Assembly: GCA_009843525.1 (NCBI GenBank)
Contig: VYDH01000030.1
Span: forward strand, 62,001-126,000
Origin: Acidimicrobiales bacterium
GTDB lineage: Bacteria > Actinomycetota > Acidimicrobiia > Acidimicrobiales > Poriferisodalaceae
Length of the DNA: 64,000 nt
Direction: 5' to 3'
In this document: positions 1 to 9,551 of the stretch, one piece after another
How positions within the stretch are numbered: position 1 is the first letter of the stretch
Layout of the letters: each line of letters starts with the position of its first letter
Program-made: the position numbers and the translations under genes
Notes under the pieces: model-generated
What the model was told of the DNA's origin: nothing
The model's input: the letters and a program-made list of their open reading frames with translations, nothing else
The model's database searches: none

Positions 1-577
1 TGCCCACGCCCGCCTCGGCGCAGATCTGGAGGCTGGCCTCCAGTCCCGTCGTCACGTCGGCGACCAGATCGGTGTGGGGCCGGCCTCGCTGATTGTGCAT
101 GATGACGGCCGCCACTCCGCGTTCGGCCACCAGCGGTGCCATGTCGGAATCGAGGCGGAAACCGGTGATGTCGTTCACGACCGTCGCTCCGGCATCGAGA
201 GCGGGGGCCGCCACCTCTGCCCAGGTTGTGTCGACCGAGATCGGAAGCTCAGCCCCGATGCGGTCCAGCTCGGCTCGCACAGCGCCAATGACCCGCACGG
301 CGCGGCGCCGTTCGACTTCCAGTGGTGTGGGCTCGGCACCGGGCCGGCTGGAAGCGCCGCCGATGTCGATGATGTCCACTTCGTCGGCCACCAGCTCCCG
401 TGTCAGCGCCAGCGCTTCGTCGAGGCGGTCGGCTATGCCGTCGCCGGAGAATGAGTCGTCGGTGGCGTTGATGATGCCCATCACGAAGGTGCGGGAACCC
501 CATTGCCAGCACGGTCCGCGACCAGGGTCCCACCAGCCATGCCGGTAGCGGCGCCGGATCGGCCAGCCCGGCTGCAT
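1..577 (-). CDS. folP: Dihydropteroate synthase, 3' end cut by window edge
   Basis: This enzyme condenses p-aminobenzoate with the pterin pyrophosphate in folate synthesis. Reading the minus strand, about 192 residues are visible before the window ends, so the C-terminus is missing. The N-terminal signature MGIINATDDSFSGDG starts near residue 33, and the second signature DIGGASSRPGA follows, with Ala where most homologues have Glu or Gln. VVNDITG is also present. I chose ATG at 577; an in-frame GTG at 592 would add five residues. It lies 17 nt downstream of the polyprenyl synthase stop, so the two are probably cotranscribed. Confidence 0.85.
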   Translation of the reverse strand, partial: MQPGWPIRRRYRHGWWDPGRGPCWQWGSRTFVMGIINATDDSFSGDGIADRLDEALALTRELVADEVDIIDIGGASSRPGAEPTPLEVERRRAVRVIGAVRAELDRIGAELPISVDTTWAEVAAPALDAGATVVNDITGFRLDSDMAPLVAERGVAAVIMHNQRGRPHTDLVADVTTGLEASLQICAEAGVG

Positions 578-594
578 CTGCGGCCCGGCCACGC

Positions 595-1626
595 TCAATC
601 GTTGCCCGCTGCGGCTGCGGCCCCGGCGGACGAGGGCAGCGCGCTGAGCAGGTTCGACGCTGCGGCACGGAGCCCGACCACCCCGGGCGTGGGGTCGAGC
701 GGCGCCAACGCATCGAGGGCCGCGGTCACATAGCGCTGCGCGGTCTGCACCGAGCTGGCGATCTCGGGGCCGTCCGCCACGATCGCTCGGGCCCGATCCC
801 GCCGGCCGTCGTCGAGCGGCTCGCCGAGCAGCTCGCTCAGGCGATCGCCGTTCGGGTGCCCGTCCGCCAGCATCCGGATCACCGGCAGCGTGTACACGCC
901 CTCGCGCAGGTCGTTGCCCGAGGGCTTGCCGAGTTCCTCGTCGGTGGCGACCAGGTCGAGCACGTCGTCGACGATCTGGAACGACATGCCGTAGGCGAGC
1001 CCGAAGCTGGTCAGGCGGTCCAGGGTCTCAGCGTCGACGCCGGCCACCAGCCCGCCGATGCGGCACGACGTTGCGTACAGCTCGGCGGTCTTGCCCTGGA
1101 TGGCCAGGAAGTACTGGTCCTCGGTACGGCTCCGGTCATAGATCAGCTGCAGCTCACGCACCTGGCCCTCGCACAGCCGGCCGATGGTGGCGGCCAGCAG
1201 CGCGGCCACCTCGGTGCCCAGCGACGCCGCCAGCTCCGACGCCTTGGCCAGCAGGAAGTCGCCGGCCAGGATCGCCTTCAGGTTGCCCCAGCGGTGATTC
1301 ACCGCCTCGATGCCGCGCCGGGTCTCCGCGTCGTCCATGACGTCGTCGTGGTACAGCGAGCCCAGGTGCACCAGCTCCACCGCTACGCCGCCGCACACCA
1401 TGTCGTCGGTGACCGCATCTGGTGCGGCACCATCAGGGCTGCGCGCCAGCGCCGACGCGATGACGAACGCGGGCCGCAGCCGCTTGCCGCCTGCGGGGAT
1501 CAGGTGCGAGGTCACCTCGGTGAGAAACTCGTCGCCGGTGACCGCCGCAGCGCGCAGGGCCGTCTCCACACGAGCCAGATCAGCCTCTGCGTCGGGCCGG
1601 GCCTGCAACGGGGAAAGGGGCGCCAC
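595..1626 (-). CDS. Long-chain polyprenyl diphosphate synthase (menaquinone side-chain type)
   Basis: A 343-residue trans-isoprenyl diphosphate synthase that elongates allylic diphosphates with IPP. GGKRLRP (residues 46-52), the first aspartate-rich motif DDVMD (94-98) and the second DDVLD (220-224) are all present, so the Mg-diphosphate sites are intact. The residue five positions before the first motif is Gly, and nearby residues are small. In this family that suggests a long product such as hepta- to nonaprenyl rather than C15, but exact chain length cannot be read from sequence. It diverges from clpC and is followed closely by folP. Confidence 0.88.
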   Translation of the reverse strand: MAPLSPLQARPDAEADLARVETALRAAAVTGDEFLTEVTSHLIPAGGKRLRPAFVIASALARSPDGAAPDAVTDDMVCGGVAVELVHLGSLYHDDVMDDAETRRGIEAVNHRWGNLKAILAGDFLLAKASELAASLGTEVAALLAATIGRLCEGQVRELQLIYDRSRTEDQYFLAIQGKTAELYATSCRIGGLVAGVDAETLDRLTSFGLAYGMSFQIVDDVLDLVATDEELGKPSGNDLREGVYTLPVIRMLADGHPNGDRLSELLGEPLDDGRRDRARAIVADGPEIASSVQTAQRYVTAALDALAPLDPTPGVVGLRAAASNLLSALPSSAGAAAAAGND

Positions 1627-1725
1627 GGCGCAACCGTAAACGACAGCGGCAGCAAGGAGCGATGCGGCAGGGCATCGTTACACTGCGCTCAGGAGACCTT
1701 CTGCACCCTGTGCAAGGCTCAAACC

Positions 1726-1731
1726 AGGAGG
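1726..1731 (+). promoter_or_regulatory. Ribosome binding site of clpC
   Basis: A perfect AGGAGG lies 4 nt before a GTG codon at 1736 and fixes the clpC start there. A possible -10 hexamer TACACT sits about 45 nt further upstream, at 1679-1684, with no convincing -35. Confidence 0.7.
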
Positions 1732-1735
1732 CCCA

Positions 1736-4237
1736 GTGTTCGAACGCTTCACCGATCGGGCTCGCCGAGTGGTGGTGTTGGCGCAAGAGGAAGCGCGCCT
1801 GCTGAATCACAACTACATCGGCACCGAGCACATTCTGCTGGGGCTGATCCACGAGGGCGAGGGCGTGGCCGCCCAGGCGCTGGAGTCCCTGGGCATCTCA
1901 CTGGAGGCCGTGCGCAGCCAGGTCGAAGAGATCATCGGGCAGGGAAGCTCGTCGCCCAGCGGCCACATCCCCTTCACGCCGCGCGCGAAGAAGGTGCTCG
2001 AGCTGTCGCTGCGTGAGGCGCTGCAGCTCGGCCACAACTACATCGGCACCGAGCACGTGCTGCTCGGCTTGATCCGCGAGGGCGAGGGCGTGGCCGCGCA
2101 AGTGCTGGTCAAGCTCGGCGCCGACCTGTCGAAGGTCCGCCAAGAGGTCATCCAGCAGCTCTCCGGCTACAGCGGCTCGAGCGGCGGCCGCGAGACCGTC
2201 GGCGCCTCATCGGGCCAGGGCAGCGAGCAGGGCGGCCAGAGCGGCTCGCTGGTGCTCGACCAGTTCGGGCGCAACCTCACCGCGGATGCTCGGGCCAAGA
2301 AGCTCGACCCGGTCATCGGCCGGCTGCGCGAGACCGAACGCGTCATGCAGGTGCTGTCGCGCCGCACCAAGAACAACCCGGTGCTCGTCGGCGAGCCCGG
2401 CGTGGGCAAGACCGCCATCGTGGAAGGTCTCGCCCAGAAGATCGTCAACAACGATGTCCCCGAGCTGCTGCGCGACAAGCAGCTCTACACGCTCGACCTC
2501 GGCGCACTGGTGGCCGGCTCCCGCTACCGGGGCGACTTCGAGGAGCGCCTGAAGAAGGTCCTCAAGGAGATCCGCACCCGCGGCGACATCATCCTGTTCA
2601 TCGACGAGCTGCACACGCTCGTCGGCGCCGGCGCTGCGGAGGGCGCGATCGACGCTGCGTCGATCCTCAAGCCCATGCTGGCCCGCGGTGAGCTGCAGAC
2701 CATCGGCGCCACCACGCTCGAGGAGTACCGCAAGTACCTCGAGAAAGACGCCGCTCTCGAGCGCCGCTTCCAGCCGATCACCGTCGACGAGCCCACGCTC
2801 AGCCACACCATCGAGATCCTCAAGGGGCTGCGCGACCGCTACGAGCAGCACCACCGGGTCACCATCACCGACCAGGCCCTCGTGGCCGCGGCGAACCTGG
2901 CCGACCGCTACATCGCCGACCGCCACCTGCCCGACAAGGCCATCGACCTCATCGACGAGGCCGGGTCGCGCCTGCGCATCAAGCGCATGTCGACGCCGCC
3001 CGACTTCAAGGAGATCGAGACGAAGCTGGCCGATGTCACCGAGCGCAAGAAGCAGGCGGTCGAATCGCAAGACTTCGAGACCGCTGGGGCGCTGCGCGAC
3101 GAGGAGAAGGAGCTGCTCGAGCGGCGCACCGAGGTGATGGCCCAGGCTCGCTCCGAGGGGCACGACCTGTTCGACGAGGTCGACGAGGAGGGCATCGCCG
3201 AGGTGCTGTCCATCTGGACCGGCATCCCGGTGTACAAGCTGACCGAGGAGGAGACCCAGAAGCTCCTCAAGATGGAAGACGAGCTGCACAAGCGGGTCAT
3301 CGGCCAGCACGACTCCATCAAGGCCGTCAGCCAGGCCATCCGCCGCACCCGCGCCGGGCTGAAAGACCCCAAGCGGCCAGGCGGCTCGTTCATCTTCCTG
3401 GGCCCGTCGGGTGTCGGCAAGACCGAACTGGCCAAGACGCTGGCCGAGTTCCTGTTCGGCGACGAGGGCGCGCTGATCAGCCTCGACATGTCCGAGTACA
3501 TGGACAAGTTCACGGTGAGCCGCCTCGTGGGCGCCCCGCCCGGGTATGTCGGCTACGACGAGGGCGGCCAGCTCACCGAAGCGGTGCGCCGCAAGCCGTT
3601 CTCGGTGGTGCTGTTCGACGAGATCGAGAAGGCCCACCCGGACGTGTTCAACACGCTGCTGCAGATTCTGGAAGAGGGCCGGCTGACCGACGCGCAGGGC
3701 CGCTCGGTCGACTTCCGCAACGCCGTGCTCATCATGACCTCGAACCTGGGCACCGCCGACCTGCGCAAGGCGCGTGTGGGCTTCGCGACCGCCGATGAGG
3801 ACGCCAGCTACGACCGGATGAAGGAAAAGGTCAACGATGCGCTCAAGGCGCACTTCCGGCCGGAGTTCCTGAACCGCATCGACGACACCATCGTCTTCCA
3901 CGAGCTGAGCATCGAAGAAGTGGTGCGGATCGTCGACCTGATGATCAAGCGCACCTCCGACCAGCTTCGGGCGCAGGGCCTCGGGCTGGAGCTCACCGAC
4001 GCCGCCAAGGAATGGCTGGCCCGCACCGGTTACGACCCTCAGCTCGGCGCACGGCCGCTGCGCCGTGCGCTGCAGCATCATGTGGAGGATGCGCTCAGCG
4101 AGCGGATCCTCTACAAGGAGTTCCACGCCGGCGAGATCATCGTGGTCGACGTCGAAGACGACGAGATCGTGTTCCGTGCCATCGAGGGCTTCGACCCCGG
4201 GCCGATCGAGCTCGAAGAGGCCGCAACCGCCGAGTAG
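1736..4237 (+). CDS. clpC: ATP-dependent Clp protease ATP-binding subunit ClpC
   Basis: An 833-residue class I Hsp100 unfoldase that feeds substrates to ClpP. Two Clp_N repeats ([12 protein letters not shown] near residue 25 and [12 protein letters not shown] near 101) precede AAA domain 1 with Walker A GEPGVGKT near residue 219. A UVR-type coiled segment follows at about 423-466, and then AAA domain 2 with [11 protein letters not shown] near residue 556. The UVR domain separates ClpC from ClpB and ClpA, and length and domain order are complete. Start is GTG with a perfect Shine-Dalgarno. The downstream lipoprotein gene begins 2 nt after the stop, so they form an operon. Confidence 0.97.
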   Translation: MFERFTDRARRVVVLAQEEARLLNHNYIGTEHILLGLIHEGEGVAAQALESLGISLEAVRSQVEEIIGQGSSSPSGHIPFTPRAKKVLELSLREALQLGHNYIGTEHVLLGLIREGEGVAAQVLVKLGADLSKVRQEVIQQLSGYSGSSGGRETVGASSGQGSEQGGQSGSLVLDQFGRNLTADARAKKLDPVIGRLRETERVMQVLSRRTKNNPVLVGEPGVGKTAIVEGLAQKIVNNDVPELLRDKQLYTLDLGALVAGSRYRGDFEERLKKVLKEIRTRGDIILFIDELHTLVGAGAAEGAIDAASILKPMLARGELQTIGATTLEEYRKYLEKDAALERRFQPITVDEPTLSHTIEILKGLRDRYEQHHRVTITDQALVAAANLADRYIADRHLPDKAIDLIDEAGSRLRIKRMSTPPDFKEIETKLADVTERKKQAVESQDFETAGALRDEEKELLERRTEVMAQARSEGHDLFDEVDEEGIAEVLSIWTGIPVYKLTEEETQKLLKMEDELHKRVIGQHDSIKAVSQAIRRTRAGLKDPKRPGGSFIFLGPSGVGKTELAKTLAEFLFGDEGALISLDMSEYMDKFTVSRLVGAPPGYVGYDEGGQLTEAVRRKPFSVVLFDEIEKAHPDVFNTLLQILEEGRLTDAQGRSVDFRNAVLIMTSNLGTADLRKARVGFATADEDASYDRMKEKVNDALKAHFRPEFLNRIDDTIVFHELSIEEVVRIVDLMIKRTSDQLRAQGLGLELTDAAKEWLARTGYDPQLGARPLRRALQHHVEDALSERILYKEFHAGEIIVVDVEDDEIVFRAIEGFDPGPIELEEAATAE

Positions 4238-4239
4238 GC

Positions 4240-5064
4240 ATGCCCCGGCGGACGCTCGGCGCTGCGCTCGTTCTCTTCGCAGCGCTGGTGTTGGCGGCGA
4301 GCTGCCGGGTCGACATCGTCGTCGACATCGACATCGCGCACGACGGCGCCGGCAAGGTCACCGTCGAGATCACGTTCGACGAAGAGGTGCTGCGGTGGGT
4401 GCCCGACCTGGGCGAGATCATCGTGACCGACGGCCTGGTCGGCTGGGACGTCCGGCAGTTCGCCGAGCAGACGCCCGCAGGCGAGCGGCTCCGCGTGGTG
4501 GCATCCAAGCGCTTCTCGTCGCCTGCCGAGCTTGCAGCAGTGCTCGCCGAGATCGACCGGCCTGCCGATGGCTCGTCCGGGCTGTTCCGTTCGGCGACGT
4601 TTGTGGGATCGCGCGACGGGGCGCAGGTGATCTACGACCTGACGGTGACGGTCGGCTTGGACCGTCCGGTTGCCGGGCTCGTGAATCCGGCCACCGCTGA
4701 TGCTCTGGAAGGCGAGCTGTTCGGGTTGCCGATTGCCGAGATCGAGGCGCGGGCGGGGGCGCCGCTTGACGAGCTGGTGACGTTGGTGGTGCGGGCGACG
4801 GTGCCTCAGGGGGCGGGAAGCTTGCCTGTTGACGGCGTGATGACGTTGAACGAGGGGGGTGTTCGGGAGCTGCGTGTATCGGGCGAGCTGCTGGATGCTG
4901 AGCTTGCTTCGGCCGAGGCGGAGGCTGAGCGACTTGCCGAACGGGCTTCTCGGGGGGTTCGGATTGCGGTGATCTGGTGGATTGTTCTTGGTTTGATCGT
5001 CTTGGTGGTTCTCGTTGTTGCCCTTCGCGGTCGGCGGCGCCGGCGCGGGCTTTCTTTTCGCTAG
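4240..5064 (+). CDS. Putative lipoprotein with C-terminal membrane anchor (LppM/DUF3153-like)
   Basis: A 274-residue protein starting at ATG 4240, 2 nt after clpC. The N-terminus is a lipoprotein signal peptide: two Arg, then a hydrophobic stretch ending in a lipobox LAASC with Cys near residue 22. The extracytoplasmic body is rich in Asp and Val and probably beta-structured. A hydrophobic segment (VIWWIVLGLIVLVVLVVAL) near the C-terminus is followed by a basic tail. This lipid-anchor-plus-TM layout resembles mycobacterial LppM (DUF3153), but the assignment rests on layout only. Function is unknown. Confidence 0.72.
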   Translation: MPRRTLGAALVLFAALVLAASCRVDIVVDIDIAHDGAGKVTVEITFDEEVLRWVPDLGEIIVTDGLVGWDVRQFAEQTPAGERLRVVASKRFSSPAELAAVLAEIDRPADGSSGLFRSATFVGSRDGAQVIYDLTVTVGLDRPVAGLVNPATADALEGELFGLPIAEIEARAGAPLDELVTLVVRATVPQGAGSLPVDGVMTLNEGGVRELRVSGELLDAELASAEAEAERLAERASRGVRIAVIWWIVLGLIVLVVLVVALRGRRRRRGLSFR

Positions 5065-5084
5065 CTCAGCCGGCTTGCGCGCCC

Positions 5085-5202
5085 GGGCTGGGGAGGGGCC
5101 GGCGCACCCGTGCTTCAAACAGATGAAGCGCTTCGTGCACTAGCGCGGTGTCGCAGGGGCGCTTCATAACTGCGCGCGGGCACACCGACCCCTCCCCAGC
5201 CC
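5085..5202. repeat. Nested inverted repeat at the left edge of the accessory block
   Basis: A perfect 14-bp inverted repeat (GGGCTGGGGAGGGG at 5085-5098, its complement at 5189-5202) encloses a second perfect 8-bp pair (TGAAGCGC at 5124-5131, complement at 5159-5166). It lies 20 nt after the lipoprotein stop and about 175 nt before the first cassette gene. It could be a terminator, a cruciform, or the end of a mobile segment. There is no T-tract after the right arm. Confidence 0.7.
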
Positions 5203-5377
5203 TCGTCTCGTGGTGTCCTTGGCCGCAGTGCAGCCGTGAGAATCAGGTCAGATAGTGGTTGCGTCGACGGCCGAATGTCGCTGTGTGAGCGATTCCTCAT
5301 CCGGTTGTGTGTCACACGGATTTGATACACATTGGGGCTGCCGCCACGGGGCGCGGCGTGATGATGGGGCAAGGCCA

Positions 5378-6721
5378 ATGGTGACAGCCGAGTTGATACA
5401 GGCTGAGAACGTCGACCAGCACAGCTCCGAGTCGTCGCTTGCCGTGCGCCGTCGGCCGAAGCGGCTCGGCTCAGTCCCGTATCGGGATCCAGCACACTCA
5501 GAGTTGCCCCATGTGGTCAGCTTCTCGGGCGGCCGCTCCTCGGCGGCTCTGACGTTCATGGCGGCGGAAGAAGGTCTGCTGGATGCAGGCCGCGGCGACA
5601 TCGTGTTGTTTGCCAACACGTCCGCAGAGCACCCGGGCACGTACGAGTTCGCGGCAGAGTGCAAGCGGCGCATCGAGACCGAATTCGGGTTGCCGTTCTT
5701 CTGGTTGGAGTTCACGACGGTCGAGGACGCTTGGCGCGGCGAGTATTGGCGCAAGCTCAGCTACAGGCTGGTGAAGCCAATTCCGATCGAGGACGATCCG
5801 GAGGGATTCCGCAGCACCGGTGAACTCTTCGAGGACTTGGTGAGCCTTCAAGGCATGTTGCCGAACGTTCACAGTCGGACGTGTACTGCCAAGCTCAAGC
5901 TGTACCCGTCGCACCTGCTGCTCAGCGAATGGCTCGGCGGTACCGAAGGGCCCGCCCACTCTGGGCACTACTGGTCCGTCTCAGACGACGGAACCAGGGG
6001 GGGGGGTCTTGTCAGCCCCGTTCGAGTCGCAAACCGCTATGCGCGCGCACGCGGAACCGCATCACGCGAATCAGTAATCCGCAGGGCTGAACACCTCAGT
6101 ACCCGCCCTCCGTCGCGCCTGCAGCAGTACTGGAAGGACTACACCGACGCGCCAGTGCGAGCAGCATCGATGGGAGCTGTTCGAGCACCGATGCGCGGCC
6201 CGGGCGCAGCGCCACACGTCAGATTGCTGGGTCTGCGAGCCGACGAGGGTCGGCGCGTCAACCGGGTCTTGTCGCGTTCGCTGTTCGCCGAAGGGGCCAC
6301 AACGGCAAGATGCAGCGTCAAGACCCAGCCTCCGGGTGAGCGGCCGTATTTTCCGCTGCACGACGCTGGCTTCATCGCCGAGGATGTTCGCAGTTTCTGG
6401 CAGCGGTGCGACTTCGACCTTGACATCCCGCCCGATGCGGGCAACTGCGTGTTCTGCTTCATGAAGGGAACTCAGCAGCTTGTCGAACTCGGCCGCAGGC
6501 GCGACCCGCGTCGGCGCTCGGATACGCCGTCGGACATCGGCTGGTGGGCAGACTTCGAAGATCTCCATGTGCGCTTGGCGCCCAAGCGCGGCGGCTCCGG
6601 CATCTCGCGTTTCGGCTTCTTCGGCGTCAATGCTCGGCCATTCAGCGACCTCGCCGACGGTGTGGCGGGCAAGGAGGACAGATATGCGAGCGGCACACCC
6701 GCCTGCGACTGCACGGACTGA
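5378..6721 (+). CDS. PP-loop ATPase of the PAPS-reductase-like family
   Basis: A 447-residue protein from ATG 5378; an in-frame GTG at 5255 would add 41 unconserved-looking residues. The PP-loop motif SFSGGRSS lies near residues 47-54, the SGGRTS-type variant seen in phage and defence PAPS-reductase-like proteins. It is followed by FANTSAEHPGT, a CTAKLK motif near residue 167, LLGLRADE, and a C-terminal Cys pair GNCVFCF near residue 354. Such enzymes adenylate or pyrophosphorolyse a substrate, and DndC and SspD are relatives acting in DNA phosphorothioation. The cysteines could bind Fe-S or carry sulfur. A run of ten G at 5997-6006 lies inside the gene. It is the first gene of a five-gene cassette. 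Confidence 0.8.
   Translation: MVTAELIQAENVDQHSSESSLAVRRRPKRLGSVPYRDPAHSELPHVVSFSGGRSSAALTFMAAEEGLLDAGRGDIVLFANTSAEHPGTYEFAAECKRRIETEFGLPFFWLEFTTVEDAWRGEYWRKLSYRLVKPIPIEDDPEGFRSTGELFEDLVSLQGMLPNVHSRTCTAKLKLYPSHLLLSEWLGGTEGPAHSGHYWSVSDDGTRGGGLVSPVRVANRYARARGTASRESVIRRAEHLSTRPPSRLQQYWKDYTDAPVRAASMGAVRAPMRGPGAAPHVRLLGLRADEGRRVNRVLSRSLFAEGATTARCSVKTQPPGERPYFPLHDAGFIAEDVRSFWQRCDFDLDIPPDAGNCVFCFMKGTQQLVELGRRRDPRRRSDTPSDIGWWADFEDLHVRLAPKRGGSGISRFGFFGVNARPFSDLADGVAGKEDRYASGTPACDCTD
5997..6006 (+). repeat. G10 homopolymer inside the PP-loop gene
   Basis: Ten consecutive G residues encode Arg-Gly-Gly-Gly in the present frame. Recognisable family motifs lie in the same frame on both sides. A change of one G in either direction leads to a stop within about 30 codons. 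The tract could be a slippage-prone phase switch or a sequencing weak point. Confidence 0.75.
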
Positions 6722-6723
6722 CA

Positions 6724-8745
6724 GTGACTGCTGAGCGACGCAGTCGCGAAGCGGAACCCCTGCAAGGAGCCGACCTGTACTTCGCGCCGACGCACTCACC
6801 TCACGGCTTCACTCATCCCGCCCTCTCCCACTTCGACGGTGACGCCGAGCCCGTTGTCCGTGAACTGCTGCAGAACAGCGTCGATGCCGCCGACAAGGCC
6901 GGTCGGCCCTGCGCGGTTCGCTTCGAGATCCGTGACATCGACAACGACGAGCTGCCGGGGTTCGCGACCTACCGGAGCACCTTCGAACTTGCCGTCGAAC
7001 AGCGAGAACGAGAACGTGCGGGGGCACCGCCCACCCACGACGAACAGATCATCGTTGACCGAATCGAGCATCACCTGAGCACCCCCACCATCCCCGTGTT
7101 GATTTGTGCCGACAATGGCACCGGTATCACTCCGGCGAGGATGCAGAGCCTGCTCACGAGCGGCAACAGCGACAAGGGCGATGGCGGCGCCGGCTCATTC
7201 GGGCTCGGCCACCACGCCGCGTTCTCCGCGTCCGACTTGCGATACGTGCTGTATGCATCCCGATTCCGCTCCGGCTCAGGTGAATGTCAATCAGTCGCGT
7301 CTGGCCATGCCGTGCTGGCGACCCACATTCGGCAGATCGGCAACACAAAACGGATTCACGCCAACGACGGATTCTGGGTCAACGTCGCAGACCAAGGGCA
7401 ACTCTTCGTCGAACCGGGCGAGGCATACCCGCTCGGCGCCCCGCCGATGCTCGGGCCGACCTTGGAGGCGATGAACGACACCGGCATGGCGGTGTGCATC
7501 GCCGGGTTCAACGAGTTTCAACGGGAGGCCTCTGACTCCACGTCGCTGAACGCAATCGCCTACGTGGCTGCGTCGAACTTCTGCGATGCCGTGCACCGTG
7601 AAGCGCTTGCCGTGACCATCCGCGATGAGCGAACCGGTGAGGAGCAGTTGGTCGAGAGCGGCACATTGGAGGACATCCTGCGTTCGCGACGCGAAGAGCG
7701 TCGAGCTCCCAAACAGGGGCAGATTCAGGGCTCGTACGCGTATGGCGCGTTCGAAATACTCTCAAGGGAAGACGAGATCGCGCACCAGATCGGCAGCGGC
7801 GTTGCCGTCAAGATTCGTCGAGTCGATGGCAACGTGCGTTCGCGAGTGCATCTCTACCGCAAGGGAATGTGGATCACGTCGAACGCTGAGAACCTGCGCC
7901 ACAGCGACTTCAGCGACTTCATGCCTTTCGAAGCAGTGGTCTCCCTCCGCCACGGCGACCTTGAGCAGCATGTGCGCTCAGCCGAAGGTCCAGAACACCG
8001 GGGCATCGACTTCAAGCGGTTGAACCCAGACGAGAAGCGGCGGCTGCGACAGCTGCTGCGCGAACTCGCCGGGGTGATCCGCTCCAACCTTGAGGCCAAG
8101 AGCGAGCAGGAGGAGTTTCGACCTGTCGACTTCGCCATCGTCCAGGGCGACGCGACCCAGACGCTCGAGTCGGTGGGTCGCACCAATCCCGGTCTCGGTG
8201 GTTCGAGAAAGGGTCGAGGCAAGGGTGGCACGAAGCCTGGCAAGCGAAAGAGTGCAGGTGTCGTGCGTCACGGTGGCAGAGCTAGACCGGGCTCGGTGCC
8301 GAAATTCGCTTGGGCACCGCTCGCACCTTCAGAAGACTCCGGGACTTTCACCGCTCTGTTAAGCCTGCAGGAGAAGGTTGCGGGGCATATCGGTATCCGG
8401 CTGTCGGTGCCGACGGGCTCCGATCAGACGTGCGATTCACCGCTGCCGCAGAGATTCCTCCAGCTCCGGGCAATTCGCTGCGACGACATGGAACTCGCCC
8501 GAACACCCTCGCCGAACGGCGTGCAGGAGTTGATGTTCGCTCCGCCCCAGGAATGGACGGACCACAGCCAGCGCCAGACGCTTCAGATCGAATCGCTGGC
8601 CGCTGCGGCCGAGCTGGCTGATGCCCAGCTTGAGATCGTGCGGCGGCAAGCGCCCAAGGCGATACCCAAGGATGGAAGCAGCGTCGCCGAAGCGGAAGAC
8701 TCAATGGTCGACGCATTCGCGACCAGTGCCGAGGCGGGCACATGA
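6724..8745 (+). CDS. GHKL (HSP90-like) ATPase, cassette gene 2
   Basis: A 673-residue protein from GTG 6724, 2 nt after the PP-loop gene stop. The Bergerat ATP fold is clear: N-box ELLQNSVDAAD near residues 46-56, G1 box ADNGTGI near 129-135, and G2 box GAGSFGLGHHAAF near 154. The middle and C-terminal regions match no family I can name. A basic Gly/Lys/Arg-rich linker lies near residues 495-525 and may contact nucleic acid. GHKL ATPases dimerise on ATP binding (MutL, HSP90, MORC), so a clamp or switch role is plausible but inferred. The stop overlaps the next start by 4 nt. Confidence 0.8.
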   Translation: MTAERRSREAEPLQGADLYFAPTHSPHGFTHPALSHFDGDAEPVVRELLQNSVDAADKAGRPCAVRFEIRDIDNDELPGFATYRSTFELAVEQRERERAGAPPTHDEQIIVDRIEHHLSTPTIPVLICADNGTGITPARMQSLLTSGNSDKGDGGAGSFGLGHHAAFSASDLRYVLYASRFRSGSGECQSVASGHAVLATHIRQIGNTKRIHANDGFWVNVADQGQLFVEPGEAYPLGAPPMLGPTLEAMNDTGMAVCIAGFNEFQREASDSTSLNAIAYVAASNFCDAVHREALAVTIRDERTGEEQLVESGTLEDILRSRREERRAPKQGQIQGSYAYGAFEILSREDEIAHQIGSGVAVKIRRVDGNVRSRVHLYRKGMWITSNAENLRHSDFSDFMPFEAVVSLRHGDLEQHVRSAEGPEHRGIDFKRLNPDEKRRLRQLLRELAGVIRSNLEAKSEQEEFRPVDFAIVQGDATQTLESVGRTNPGLGGSRKGRGKGGTKPGKRKSAGVVRHGGRARPGSVPKFAWAPLAPSEDSGTFTALLSLQEKVAGHIGIRLSVPTGSDQTCDSPLPQRFLQLRAIRCDDMELARTPSPNGVQELMFAPPQEWTDHSQRQTLQIESLAAAAELADAQLEIVRRQAPKAIPKDGSSVAEAEDSMVDAFATSAEAGT

Positions 8746-9551
8746 GCACCCCGCGCATCCCACTGCTGACCGAGGACGGCAGCCGGCTCGACTGGCCTGA
8801 TGCGCAGTACGAGCCGCAGATCGAGCGCAAGGGTGCCGAGACCAAGGTCACCGTCAGCCATGTGCTCAAGGGCGCCACTGCACTCGCCGACGCTGTCGGG
8901 CGAGGCGAAGCCGCCTGGCACACCGAGGTTCGCTGTCCGCGGCTGCTTCACAGTGAGCACGTCACGAGCCGCGACGATCGACAAGTCGTGGAATGGCGTG
9001 AAGGAGACGTGGACTGGGAGAAGACGTTTTTGCTGCCCGGAATGGCCTCGGCCGGGCATGTGCTGCGAGCGCCAGACGAGCTCGCGGCCGGCGCGTGGCC
9101 GCCGGGTGAGGCCATAGAGGTGCCCGCCGGCGCATTGCTCGTGCGCGCGGATGTGCGTCGTCTGAAGCCGCTCATGCAATCGCTGCTGGTGTTCCGCAGG
9201 GATGACGCACTCGGCGATGGCCAGATGAGGGTCGAGGAGGACACGGCATCGGACGATCCGTGCTTTGTGGTGCGAATCGCGGCGGACATCTTTGCGGAGT
9301 CGCGCTGGAATCGCGATCGGCGCGTTGCGGCGCTCATTGGCGCGTTCGCCGCCATGGCACGCCCCGGGTCACGCATGCAGCCGGACGGCGAGCTGCGGGG
9401 CCATCCGGTCACCAAGCAGTTGCTTGCGCATCTGCTTGAGCGAGGGTCTTCGACTTGGGACGAGGAGGATTTTGACTGCGTGTATGCGGCAACGCTCTTC
9501 GAGCCGATGGAGATGACCGAGGCCGGCAGCGAGGACGGCGACGACGAATGA
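8742..9551 (+). CDS. Hypothetical protein, cassette gene 3
   Basis: A 269-residue soluble protein that I do not recognise. It has no signal peptide, membrane segment or clear nuclease motif. The C-terminal tail is strongly acidic (MEMTEAGSEDGDDE). The ATG overlaps the ATPase stop by 4 nt, and its own stop overlaps the next gene by 4 nt, so the three are translationally coupled and their products are probably needed in fixed ratio. Its function would be inferred only from cassette membership. Confidence 0.75.
   Translation: MSTPRIPLLTEDGSRLDWPDAQYEPQIERKGAETKVTVSHVLKGATALADAVGRGEAAWHTEVRCPRLLHSEHVTSRDDRQVVEWREGDVDWEKTFLLPGMASAGHVLRAPDELAAGAWPPGEAIEVPAGALLVRADVRRLKPLMQSLLVFRRDDALGDGQMRVEEDTASDDPCFVVRIAADIFAESRWNRDRRVAALIGAFAAMARPGSRMQPDGELRGHPVTKQLLAHLLERGSSTWDEEDFDCVYAATLFEPMEMTEAGSEDGDDE

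Noticed and set aside
2207..4126. Long open frame of 639 codons on the strand opposite clpC
   Set aside because: It mirrors clpC codon by codon in GC-rich DNA, has no recognisable domain, and clpC is complete and certain.
5900..6250. Possible frameshift at the G10 tract in the PP-loop gene
   Set aside because: The motifs before (CTAKLK) and after (LLGLRADE, GNCVFCF) are in the same frame, so no net shift is needed.
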